A stretch of 64,000 bases of DNA, from NCBI RefSeq assembly GCF_011927625.1, contig NZ_JAATIZ010000001.1, positions 558,001 to 622,000 on the forward strand. Reading direction: 5' to 3'. Below the pieces are notes generated by a model. That model had not been told where the DNA came from. It saw nothing but the letters and a program-made list of their open reading frames with translations, and did no database searches. This document shows positions 39,848 to 48,000 of this stretch, piece after piece (the stretch's first letter is position 1; each line of letters begins with the position of its first letter). Source of the stretch: Paenalcaligenes hominis. GTDB lineage: Bacteria > Pseudomonadota > Gammaproteobacteria > Burkholderiales > Burkholderiaceae_B. The translations under genes were made by a program, and so were the position numbers.

Positions 39848-40414
39848 ATGTGGAAATACTTAGGAAATCATCCAACTCTTCCTATATTAGTCGTTTCAGC
39901 ACTACTTGCTTTTTTTAGCTTAAGAATACAAAGAAAACTAGCTAGAGCAAAAAACTCTATAGATTTGCAAAACAACTACTTAGCTAGTGAGAGAATGCAT
40001 GCGTTGATGGTTAATGTTGCCGCTGTAGCAAAACACAAAGACGCGAAGTGGTTGGCCGAGCTTGCAGAAATTGATACATTAGACGGGCAGCCAGAAGACA
40101 AGGTCAAGGCAATTAAAGACATAAGGATTGTCTTAAATGCTTTTGAGAGGGTTTCAATTGGGGTGGATAGTAAAGTCTATGACGAGAAGTTGCTATTTCG
40201 ATCATATAGAGGCTTTGTTATTGACACTCATACTAAGCTTTACCCATATATAAAAGAAAAGCAGGAAGATGGCCGTTATTACAATCATTTTTGCCAAATG
40301 GCTGAAAGGTGGTGTGAGCTAGATAAGGAAAAGCAAGAGCCTGTGTATTTTTGGAGCATAAAGGGCATGATTAGGGTGGTAGCGAAAAAATTCAAAAACT
40401 GGTTACGTTGCTAG
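39848..40414 (+). CDS. DUF4760-like membrane-anchored protein (188 aa)
   Basis: ATG at 39848 with GGAG at 6-bp spacing. One N-terminal transmembrane helix (TLPILVVSALLAFFSLRI), then a cytoplasmic helical domain with VLNAFERVSIGVDSKVYDEKL, the DUF4760 hallmark. Such proteins are frequent prophage morons; role unknown. Confidence 0.7.
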   Translation: MWKYLGNHPTLPILVVSALLAFFSLRIQRKLARAKNSIDLQNNYLASERMHALMVNVAAVAKHKDAKWLAELAEIDTLDGQPEDKVKAIKDIRIVLNAFERVSIGVDSKVYDEKLLFRSYRGFVIDTHTKLYPYIKEKQEDGRYYNHFCQMAERWCELDKEKQEPVYFWSIKGMIRVVAKKFKNWLRC

Positions 40415-40445
40415 TTAATGTCTATAGTTCTCTATATGTATGTGA

Positions 40446-40467
40446 TAAGCCCCGTGAGGGGGCTTTA
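40446..40467 (+). terminator. Intrinsic terminator
   Basis: TAAGCCCC/GGGGCTTTA around a GTGAG loop; weak T-run. Confidence 0.7.
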
Positions 40468-40591
40468 TTATTTACCCATAACGGCAGGATCTGCAAATTG
40501 TTTAGGTGGGGATAACCATATCACGAATAATATCTCAATTAGTTAGAATGCTTATAACATTAACCCTAAATTAAAAGCGAAGGTGCCCTAA

Positions 40592-40864
40592 ATGGCTAAT
40601 GAGATTAGTTTTAAATGCGATGGCTGTGATGAGGCCTTAACCGTAGAGTATGAAGAGCTTGATGTTCAGCAGGTGGGATCTGACGAAAGACAAATGGGGG
40701 TGGAGATTACTTATGCTGGGGAGGCAGAGATAGAGTGTTCTCAATGCGAGCATCCGAATACGGTTAAATATGAGTGTACAGAGTACCCCATAGGCTCTCC
40801 TAATTTCGATGAAACGGTCATTAATGGAGAGAAGGTGAGCCCAGGGTTTGGTTCCTGCGTTTAA
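40592..40864 (+). CDS. Two-CxxC zinc-ribbon-like protein (90 aa)
   Basis: CDGCDEALTVEYEEL and CSQCEHPNTVKYECTEY give two CxxC pairs about 40 residues apart, a likely zinc ribbon. Acidic, cytoplasmic. GGTG upstream of the ATG. Family not recognised. Confidence 0.62.
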   Translation: MANEISFKCDGCDEALTVEYEELDVQQVGSDERQMGVEITYAGEAEIECSQCEHPNTVKYECTEYPIGSPNFDETVINGEKVSPGFGSCV

Positions 40865-40924
40865 GGCATGGGAGACCAACGGTGCCTAGATGTACTTTTG
40901 GACTATCGTATTTGATAGTAAACC

Positions 40925-40948
40925 AAAGCGCCCCTTCGGCGCTTTTTT
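40925..40948 (+). terminator. Intrinsic terminator
   Basis: AAAGCGCC/GGCGCTTT with a CCTTC loop and six T. Confidence 0.92.
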
Positions 40949-41023
40949 GCATCCTACCGCTACTAACTAACCAGAAAGCAGAAAGACACCGAGCCCCTCA
41001 ATTCGAGAGGCTTTTTTGTTGTG

Positions 41024-41308
41024 CTAAGCGTGAGCAGGCTCATGAAATGACCTTACGGCTGGCCGTTCTTTCTGCTCAGCCTGCCATAAGTCATATTGCC
41101 CCTGCATCTGGATCCACATTTCTGCGCTTGTGCCTAGGGCATCTTTTAGGCGCAGAGCCATATCAGCAGAGATACCCGCTGAGCCATTTAGGATTCTAGA
41201 TAGTGCCGCACGAGTCACACTTAGTCGTGACGCTGCTTCAGTAACACTTAGATCGCCTAGGTACTCGCGTAGCACGAGACCTGGGTGTGCTGGATTGTTC
41301 ATACGCAT
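41024..41308 (-). CDS. HigA-like XRE antitoxin or regulator, solitary
   Basis: 94 residues from the ATG at 41308 (GGAGAAATACC upstream). NPAHPGLVLREYLGDLSVTE, then RLSVTRAALSRILNGSAGIS is the HigA/VapI pattern. No HigB-like toxin gene adjoins it; the nearest toxin (41682-42023) has its own antitoxin. It may be an orphan antitoxin or a regulator of the island. Confidence 0.82.
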   Translation of the reverse strand: MRMNNPAHPGLVLREYLGDLSVTEAASRLSVTRAALSRILNGSAGISADMALRLKDALGTSAEMWIQMQGQYDLWQAEQKERPAVRSFHEPAHA

Positions 41309-41383
41309 GGTATTTCTCCTAGAGCGAGACAGTAGAGCGCGAGTCAAATCGTTTTTCGTTACTACGCAGCTTTGGTTGGGTTA

Positions 41384-41722
41384 TCAATGCTTTGGGGAAA
41401 CCTTGCCGGTTAAGGCAAGTGATGCGCGCAGGGTGTCATTGATGCGAGTTTGCCAGCCATCACCGCTAGAGCGAAGTGCGGCAAGAATATCGGCGTCAAG
41501 TCGGATTTTTACAGCCTCTTTGGTGATGGCTTGTTTGCTTCCTACCGGCCTACCTCGACGACGGGCTATGATTTGATCAGGCGTATGTGTCTGAGCGAAA
41601 TCACCATCCTTGGCTTGTTTTAGGGATTCGTGCAGACCCGGTATAGCGTGGCCTGCGTCTGCCTCAATAGCAGAGGCTACTTTATCTAGATCTAGGTTTT
41701 GTAGGTCTTTGAGGGATTTCAT
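41384..41722 (-). CDS. BrnA/CopG-like antitoxin
   Basis: 112 residues from the ATG at 41722 (GGAGAAACC upstream). The C-terminal ribbon-helix-helix KEAVKIRLDADILAALRSS, then GDGWQTRINDTLRASL is the BrnA-type DNA-binding end. Encoded after the toxin, with a 41-bp overlap. It neutralises the toxin and autorepresses. Confidence 0.82.
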   Translation of the reverse strand: MKSLKDLQNLDLDKVASAIEADAGHAIPGLHESLKQAKDGDFAQTHTPDQIIARRRGRPVGSKQAITKEAVKIRLDADILAALRSSGDGWQTRINDTLRASLALTGKVSPKH

Positions 41723-42023
41723 GGTTTCTCCGTTTATCTTTGATTTCTTTGGGGCTGATAGACTCTTGCGCTGCCTTGGCGTATGCCGTGAGCAGCAAAA
41801 TAACTTGATCGTCGACAAGGTGGTAGTAAATGATTCTAGCTCCGCCACTCTTGCCCGTCCCTTTTCGGGCCCACCGAACTTTACGGGCTCCTTGTGCATC
41901 TTGGATAACGTCACCAGCATCAGGATTTTGAGCAATCCAGTCTATAAAAGCTTCGCGTTCGTCTTTTGACCAAATGCTAGCGGCTTGTTTTTGGAATGTC
42001 GGGGTTTCAATGACTGTACGCAT
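41682..42023 (-). CDS. RelE/HigB-like toxin
   Basis: 113 residues from the ATG at 42023 (MRTVIETPTFQ). IWSKDEREAFIDWIAQNPDAGDVI, VRWARKGTGKSGGARIIYY and DDQVILLLTAYAKAAQESI give the RelE-superfamily toxin pattern, a ribosome-dependent mRNA endonuclease. A small palindrome (CCCAATTAAATGGG) lies upstream and could be the operator. Confidence 0.85.
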   Translation of the reverse strand: MRTVIETPTFQKQAASIWSKDEREAFIDWIAQNPDAGDVIQDAQGARKVRWARKGTGKSGGARIIYYHLVDDQVILLLTAYAKAAQESISPKEIKDKRRNHEIPQRPTKPRSR

Positions 42024-42150
42024 GAATAAATTGTACACCCAATTAAATGGGCTATCAATGATTTTTTATTGGTAAACATAGCCCACCTAGCGTGGGCTTT
42101 CCTCGTTGGCTATCATAGGCTCATTATTGAGTAATTAATATGGGGCAGAT

Positions 42151-42498
42151 ATGAAAAAAGTGATAGCTGTTGTGGCGATTGGATTGAGTTTGGCTTGGGG
42201 AGGGGTGCAGGCTGATGATTTTGAGGATGGCGTTGAGCTAGGGGTCGGCGCTATGCAAACAAAGGCTTACCTTTGCTTTGAGGAGTTAAATCAAACACTA
42301 AAGGGGTATGAGTCTAAGCATTTAAAGGACATGATGGAAGAGTTCTTTAGGGGACGCCCTGACCTACCGCCAGCATTTGTTGAGTCATTCAAGAGGGGCT
42401 ACCAACTTGAAGGGTTAGATGACCCTGCTTTAAGAGAGGCTTTTAAGTCCTGCATCGACCAAGGGGTGCGCGGAACATTAGAAGCCATCGATCGATAA
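42151..42498 (+). CDS. Secreted moron protein A (115 aa)
   Basis: Signal peptide KKVIAVVAIGLSLAWGGVQA followed by a helical mature part with two cysteines. About 49 bp coding the signal peptide are nearly identical (four differences) to those of the gene at 44663, while the mature parts are unrelated. Periplasmic; function unknown. Confidence 0.65.
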   Translation: MKKVIAVVAIGLSLAWGGVQADDFEDGVELGVGAMQTKAYLCFEELNQTLKGYESKHLKDMMEEFFRGRPDLPPAFVESFKRGYQLEGLDDPALREAFKSCIDQGVRGTLEAIDR

Positions 42499-42518
42499 TA
42501 AAAGAACTGTGTTTTATG

Positions 42519-42543
42519 CCCGCCAGCTCGGCGGGTTTTTTTT
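42519..42543 (+). terminator. Intrinsic terminator
   Basis: CCCGCC/GGCGGG with an AGCTC loop and eight T. Confidence 0.92.
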
Positions 42544-42548
42544 ATGGG

Positions 42549-42887
42549 CTACTGTTTCTTGTCGGGGTCCCATTTAGTGATTTCGGTAGTTATTTTTTGT
42601 AGGTTTTCAATGGTTTTCGGATCCCATTTCCCAATTGTTTTAGCTAAAACTTCGGCCAAGGTGTATAGGTCTATATCCGTTTTTTTGCTTTTCGAAACCA
42701 AAGGCTGGGCATGCGTAAGATCTGAATGCGTAGGCACAGCAAAACCTCTGCCTAAAGAATCTCGCAGCCTTTGGATGATTTCAGCGTTCATGCTTCGGTT
42801 GTCCTCAGAGGCTGCTTTCACAAGGTCTTCGTGTAGGTCGGCCGGAATTCTCAAGGTGATGCGAATAGTTGAATCGTTGTCAGACAT
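42549..42887 (-). CDS. Arc-family repressor (leftward)
   Basis: 112 residues; ribbon-helix-helix STIRITLRIPADLHEDLVKA and ASEDNRSMNAEIIQRLRDSL, with an extra C-terminal helical part. Divergent from a second Arc-like gene, with two 17-bp palindromes between them. Corresponds to the Mnt/Arc side of the P22 immI region. Confidence 0.83.
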   Translation of the reverse strand: MSDNDSTIRITLRIPADLHEDLVKAASEDNRSMNAEIIQRLRDSLGRGFAVPTHSDLTHAQPLVSKSKKTDIDLYTLAEVLAKTIGKWDPKTIENLQKITTEITKWDPDKKQ

Positions 42888-42897
42888 AAAATAACCC

Positions 42898-42953
42898 TTG
42901 ACACCATAATGGTGTCATTGCATAATCAAACCTGTCGACACTATTTTGGTGTC
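42898..42953 (+). promoter_or_regulatory. Pant-like promoter with two 17-bp operators
   Basis: TTGACA (42898-42903), 17-bp spacer, CATAAT (42921-42926): a near-consensus promoter. GACACCATAATGGTGTC (42900-42916) is a perfect palindrome covering -35 and spacer; GACACTATTTTGGTGTC (42937-42953) is a related copy just after the start. Expected to be repressed by the flanking Arc-like proteins. Confidence 0.85.
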
Positions 42954-42969
42954 TTTTCGAGAGGAGCTT

Positions 42970-43188
42970 ATGGAGCATACCGTAAATTTAACGCTAAGAC
43001 TTCCTAGGGAAGTTCGAGATTGGCTTAAAGACTTATCTAGCTTAAATAACCGATCTATGAATAGCCAGCTTGTATGCATTCTACAGGAGTGGAAGGCTCA
43101 GGCAAAAGAAAACGCCACAGAGGTTGAGAGCTCTGGGGCGTCGATATCTAAAACCCACGTTTCAATTAAGGAGTCAGATAATGACTAA
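42970..43188 (+). CDS. Arc-family repressor (rightward)
   Basis: 72 residues from the ATG at 42970 (GAGGAG upstream). VNLTLRLPREVRDWLKDLSS then NNRSMNSQLVCILQEW is a complete ribbon-helix-helix. First gene of the transcript that leads to the antirepressor, as arc is in P22; expected to shut off the operon. Confidence 0.85.
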   Translation: MEHTVNLTLRLPREVRDWLKDLSSLNNRSMNSQLVCILQEWKAQAKENATEVESSGASISKTHVSIKESDND

Positions 43189-43741
43189 TTCTACCACAGT
43201 ATGCGCTGTCAACACAGATAGCATCGTCGCGGAAGCACCAAAAACCGTAGCGAAATCGCCGCAAAGCAAAGAGCGCGCTTTGTACTTAGAAGCAAAGCGC
43301 AAGGTTTCAGCGCTTGAAAAAGAGGTTGAGGCGCTTAAAACACAGCAGACATTGCCGATCTTCCAGATGGCTGTACGCATGTCATTAAACATGATTAACC
43401 GTCATCTCAATTCGATCGTGAATTACAGTGGCTCGGACTCACCTTACGATACAGGTGAAGTAGGAGATTGCCATGCAACGTCAGTAATGCAACTAGCAGC
43501 TTGGCGCGCTAAGTTGGCGCTCACCGAAAAATTTGAATCGTTTAAAGGTCTTGATGAAGTGTTTTACGGAATAAGCGGTGCTGCAGAGTGCGCCTACAAC
43601 TCCATAACAACTCAAGACTCAGCATATGGCCGATATTTGAAAAGTCTAACAGCAAGCGTCGATACCTTTGCTGAATTATGCGACACATTAGACTCATGGG
43701 GCGATAGCTTCTTTGTAGATACGGAGGTGCAAAATGTCTAG
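43181..43741 (+). CDS. Hypothetical protein of the antirepressor operon (186 aa)
   Basis: ATG at 43181 with AAGGAG upstream, overlapping arc by 8 bp and the ant gene by 8 bp. N-terminal coiled coil (YLEAKRKVSALEKEVEALK), then a helical domain. No family recognised. Confidence 0.65.
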   Translation: MTNSTTVCAVNTDSIVAEAPKTVAKSPQSKERALYLEAKRKVSALEKEVEALKTQQTLPIFQMAVRMSLNMINRHLNSIVNYSGSDSPYDTGEVGDCHATSVMQLAAWRAKLALTEKFESFKGLDEVFYGISGAAECAYNSITTQDSAYGRYLKSLTASVDTFAELCDTLDSWGDSFFVDTEVQNV

Positions 43742-44579
43742 TTTGATTAAACAAGATGGCGGGCTTGTCGACTCAAGGGTGGAGGGCAGTCAAATGGGCG
43801 TGTTATTAAACCTATGTCAGCGCGAAATTGATGGCGAGTTAATTCAAACGGTTGATGCTCGTGAGCTGCATATATTCCTAGAGGTTGGTAGAGATTTTCA
43901 TACGTGGCTAGCCGGGCGTATAGATCAATATGGATTTGTGGAGGGGCAGGACTTTACCCCCATTTCGGGGAAAAGCTCAGGAGGCAGGCCCAGCAAGGAG
44001 TACGCCCTTTCCATTGACATGGCTAAAGAGCTTTCTATGGTCGAGCGCAATGAGAAAGGCAGACAGGCTCGACAATACTTTATTGAGTGTGAGCGCCAAG
44101 CTAAAGAGCTAGTTAACCGCGACCCAATGGAGCTGTTAAACGACCCTTCGGTTCTTCGGCAGACATTATTGGGGTACAGCGAAAAGGTTATTGCCCTAGA
44201 GACTAAAGTTGAAGAGCAAGCGCCAAAGGTTGAGGCGTTAGAGCGAATTTCCGAGGCAGAAGGCGCAGTGACTTTAACCAATGCCGCTAAAATTTTGCAA
44301 CAGCAGCCACGCAAGTTTAACGATTGGCTGCATTCGATTGGGTGGATTTATCGCCGCTTAGGGCGCAATCAATGGACTGCTTACCAGCAGCATATTCAAA
44401 CAGGGCGCTTAACTCACAAGGTGAATGCTTATATAGATGGTGAGACTGGTGAAAGCAAAATTTCAGAACAGGTTATGGTTACGCCAAAGGGGATAGCTAA
44501 ACTATCTGAAATGCTGAATATGCCTCCAACAGGCAGTGTGCCGCCAGCTACCAACGCCTATTTAGAAGCTAGAGGCTAA
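43734..44579 (+). CDS. Antirepressor (AntA/AntB + KilAC domains)
   Basis: 281 residues. AntA/AntB domain at about 35-115 (VDARELHIFLEVGRDFHTW, GRPSKEYALSIDMAKEL, ARQYFIECERQAKEL), linker, then KilAC domain (EGAVTLTNAAKILQQQPRKF, NDWLHSIGWIYRRLGRNQW). GGAGG upstream. In P22 the equivalent protein inactivates prophage repressors; here it sits under Arc control far from cI. Confidence 0.9.
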   Translation: MSSLIKQDGGLVDSRVEGSQMGVLLNLCQREIDGELIQTVDARELHIFLEVGRDFHTWLAGRIDQYGFVEGQDFTPISGKSSGGRPSKEYALSIDMAKELSMVERNEKGRQARQYFIECERQAKELVNRDPMELLNDPSVLRQTLLGYSEKVIALETKVEEQAPKVEALERISEAEGAVTLTNAAKILQQQPRKFNDWLHSIGWIYRRLGRNQWTAYQQHIQTGRLTHKVNAYIDGETGESKISEQVMVTPKGIAKLSEMLNMPPTGSVPPATNAYLEARG

Positions 44580-44598
44580 CAATCCCAAGCCGCTTAGT

Positions 44599-44623
44599 AG
44601 CCCGTTTTATACGGGCTGTTTTT
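44599..44623 (+). terminator. Terminator of the antirepressor operon
   Basis: AGCCCGT/ACGGGCT with a TTTAT loop, then GTTTTTG. Confidence 0.85.
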
Positions 44624-44662
44624 GTTGGTACTATCTTCGTATTGACTAATGCGGAGGTGAGT

Positions 44663-44995
44663 ATGAGAAAAGCAGTAGCTGTTGTGGCGATTGGGTTGGG
44701 CTTGGCTTGGGGAGGGGCGCAGGCGGAGAATAAGAAACTGCCCACGGAAAAGGAAAGGCTGGAGCTCTGCTCTTCGGCGGAAAAACTAGCAAGTAGCATA
44801 ATGAAAGCTCGGCAAGATGGCATGAGGATGCAGGAGGTGATGGAGATTTTAGGGAAGGATAGCGTGTTAGTGAGGCGCTTAGCTGTTGCTGCGTATGAGC
44901 GGCCTCAGTTTAATCGAGAGGAGAGTAAAGCTAAAGCCGTTCGAGAGTTTGAGAATGACTCATACCTAGATTGCATTAAAAAAATATTGCCTTAA
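44663..44995 (+). CDS. Secreted moron protein B (110 aa)
   Basis: ATG at 44663 (GGAGG upstream). Signal peptide RKAVAVVAIGLGLAWGGAQA, then a helical mature region with two cysteines. Shares its signal-peptide DNA with the gene at 42151. Last gene of the island before the tape measure. Confidence 0.65.
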   Translation: MRKAVAVVAIGLGLAWGGAQAENKKLPTEKERLELCSSAEKLASSIMKARQDGMRMQEVMEILGKDSVLVRRLAVAAYERPQFNREESKAKAVREFENDSYLDCIKKILP

Positions 44996-45015
44996 CTTTA
45001 ATTGTTTATGTTTGA

Positions 45016-45039
45016 CCCGCCACTCCGGCGGGTTTTTTT
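45016..45039 (+). terminator. Intrinsic terminator before the tape measure gene
   Basis: CCCGCC/GGCGGG with an ACTCC loop and seven T. Confidence 0.92.
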
Positions 45040-45052
45040 ATGGAAGATCGCC

Positions 45053-48000
45053 ATGAGTGATATAGCAAAATTAAACCTAGCGGTAGATAGCTCTGAAACC
45101 GTTATTGCCATTAAATCTTTAGAGCAATTGGCGCAAATTTCAGCAGAAGCAGAAAAAGCAGCAGAAAAGCTAGGCGGAGCTACAAAGCAGCAAGCTAAGC
45201 GACTGAGTGAGTTAGATAAAGCCGCCAAAGCTAATGAGGCGACTGAGCGCCGTAGTATTGGCCAAGTTCTTGAGCGTGCCCGTGCCTACACAAAAACAGC
45301 TGGCGCAGAAGTGGCGGCAATGCAAGCCGCAGAGCGCAATAGAAACAGCACACGTAAGTTAGCTGAGGAGCAGGAAAAGTTACGTAATGGGCTATCTAAA
45401 CTTTTGACCGTAATAGACCCGCTAGAGGCTAAGTTAAATAAGCTTGACGACGCAGAGGCGAAGCTACACAAGACATTTCGCGCAGGTGTGATTGATGCAG
45501 AAAAGTATGCTGAATCTTTAGCCAAAATAGGCGCAAAGCGTAATGATATTGTAGAAAAGCAGCTAAAGGAGATCGGTGAAGGCGCGGGGTTTGCCTCGGA
45601 GATGATTAAGCTGCTAGGTTTAAACTCTAGAGAATCACAGCGAGACCTATTAAATCTTGGGCGTGCTGCAGCATCCGGAAACTGGGGTCAAGTGCAAAGC
45701 TCTATGTTCCAGATTACCCGTAGCTCAGGCGCTCTTTCCATTGCTTTGTCTGGCGTAGGAATGGGTATTGGTGCAGTAACGGCTGGTGTAGGCGCTTTGG
45801 GGTATATGTACTACCAAAGCTATCGCGAAAACCAAGAATTTAACCGTTCACTGGCGTTAACAGGGAATGCCGCTGGCGCTACGACCGAGCGCTTAACTGC
45901 TATGTCTCGCAGTATTGGCGAGAACATTACCTATGCCGCTAACACGGCAAAAGCCGTTCAGGAGATTGCCCGCACAGGAAAAATTGCCGCAGATTCAATT
46001 GAAGATGTAGCGCTTGCATCGATTCAAATGCAACAGGCTTTTGGGCAGGCTGTAGATCAGACGGTAAGTGAGTTTGTTCGTTTAGGTGAAGCACCGTCTA
46101 CTGCGTTACTAGAGCTAAATGATAAGTACCATCACTTAACTTTTTCCGTTTATGAGCAGGTTCGTGCGCTAGAAGAGCAGGGTCGTGAAGAAGAGGCAAT
46201 GGCCTTAGCTCAGCGCCATCACTCTGAACAGCTGGGAATCCGTGCCAATGAGGTGATTGAAAATATTGGCGCCATAGAGCGCGCATACCTACAAGCTAAG
46301 AAAAGCATTCAAGGTACGTGGCAAACTATATCTGATGGAATTGCAAATCTAGGTAAAGAGGAGCCTATAACTGATGTCTTGGCAGGGCTTAGGGAGGAGT
46401 TAAGGCAGCAAGAGGCGTTTTTACAGGAGATGGTGACTACAGGAGAGAAAACTGGTAGGCCTAACCTAAGAGATATAAATCAAAGTAAAGAGAATATCGA
46501 AGCAATTAAGAATGAGATTGAGATACATCAAGAGGCGGTAGAGACATTAAAAAATATTGATCTACTAGACCAAAAGAGGGTTGAGGAGAGAAATAGACTA
46601 CTCAAGCAGTCCCAAGACCAAACCAAATACCTAGAGCAAAACCAACCTAAGACCTTAGAGTATGAGCTACAGAAAGCTCGGGAAAACGTAAATAGGTTAA
46701 CGGAAGGGCTCGGTAAGGGCACGGAGCGCTATAAAGCGATCATGGAGGCCTTTTATCGAGAGGAAGCAGAGATTCGTAAGCGCTATGAGAAAAAATCTAG
46801 CGGCAACAATTCCTTTGCCTCCGAGGTTGCTCGTTTAAAAGCTCGGATTGAAGAGGAAAACAATTTTGCCGCAGCTGCAGAAAACACAATTGCTCAAGTA
46901 TCTCGATTAAACGAGTTTGAGCGTCGCGGGATGCAGTTGCGAAACTTAGCCGCAAAAGAAACCAAAGCAGCTAATAAGGCCAAACTGGAGGAGCTTGCCG
47001 CACTTAATGAGCAAGCGGGCGCGTTAGTACGCACCAATAAATTAACCGAAGAGGCCGCCAAAGAGCGGCTTCGTTATTTGGAGGGTATAGAAAAGTCCAC
47101 CGAGAAAACCCGCGATGAGGCGCAGAGGATTCGCGACCAAGCTCGCACTATGGGCATGAGTAAGGCTGCGTTTGAAGAGCTGACCAATGCTCGTATTAAA
47201 GAACAGATTGCCCAGCTACAGGGCAAAAAAGGTTCCGAAGAGGAAATCAAGCTTCTTAAAGAGCAGCTAGTGGTGCGCGAGGATCTAGTAAAAGCCATCG
47301 GCGAGCATGATGTCGCTCGTGAGGGTTATGAGGCGCAGAGAAAGGCCGAGCAAGAGTGGCGTAAGACCATTGAAAACATTGATGATGTGTTCCGCAAAGG
47401 TTTTGCAGACATGCTTAACCGAGGTGAAGACAGTTGGAAATCGTTTACTAAGTCGCTTACCACTACATTTAAAACCGCTGTTGCCGATGAAATTTACAAA
47501 ATGTTCATGCGGCCTTTTGTGGCTCAGGTGGCGGTAGGCGTGGGTGGCATGTTGGGATTAGCGGGCTCGGCCAATGCATCGAGTAGCTACGGCGTAGCGA
47601 CAGGCATAGATATGCTTACCAAGGCTAACCAAGCGTATATGGGCATATCAGGCGGCATGACTAGCTCTTTAGCCAAGGGTGTAAGCGCACTAGGGGAGGC
47701 ATTTGGCTCGTCAGCCATGACGTCTTTTGCTTCTGGAATGACCGGCGCACTTGGATCCATTTCAGCTACTGGGGTTAAGCTTGGGGCTGTGAACGCCGCG
47801 TCACTAGGTGCGCAAGTAGGTACAGGAACCATTGCAAATAGTGCTTATAGTGCGTCAATGGGTGCTGTGAATGCAGGCGGCGCGTTTGCTGCTGCGATGC
47901 CGTGGATAACGGGCGGTGCAGCTGTGTTAGGGCTTGGTCTGATGGCTCATAACATGATGAAGGGCGAAACACGCCACGGCGCGTACATGCAGTACGACTT

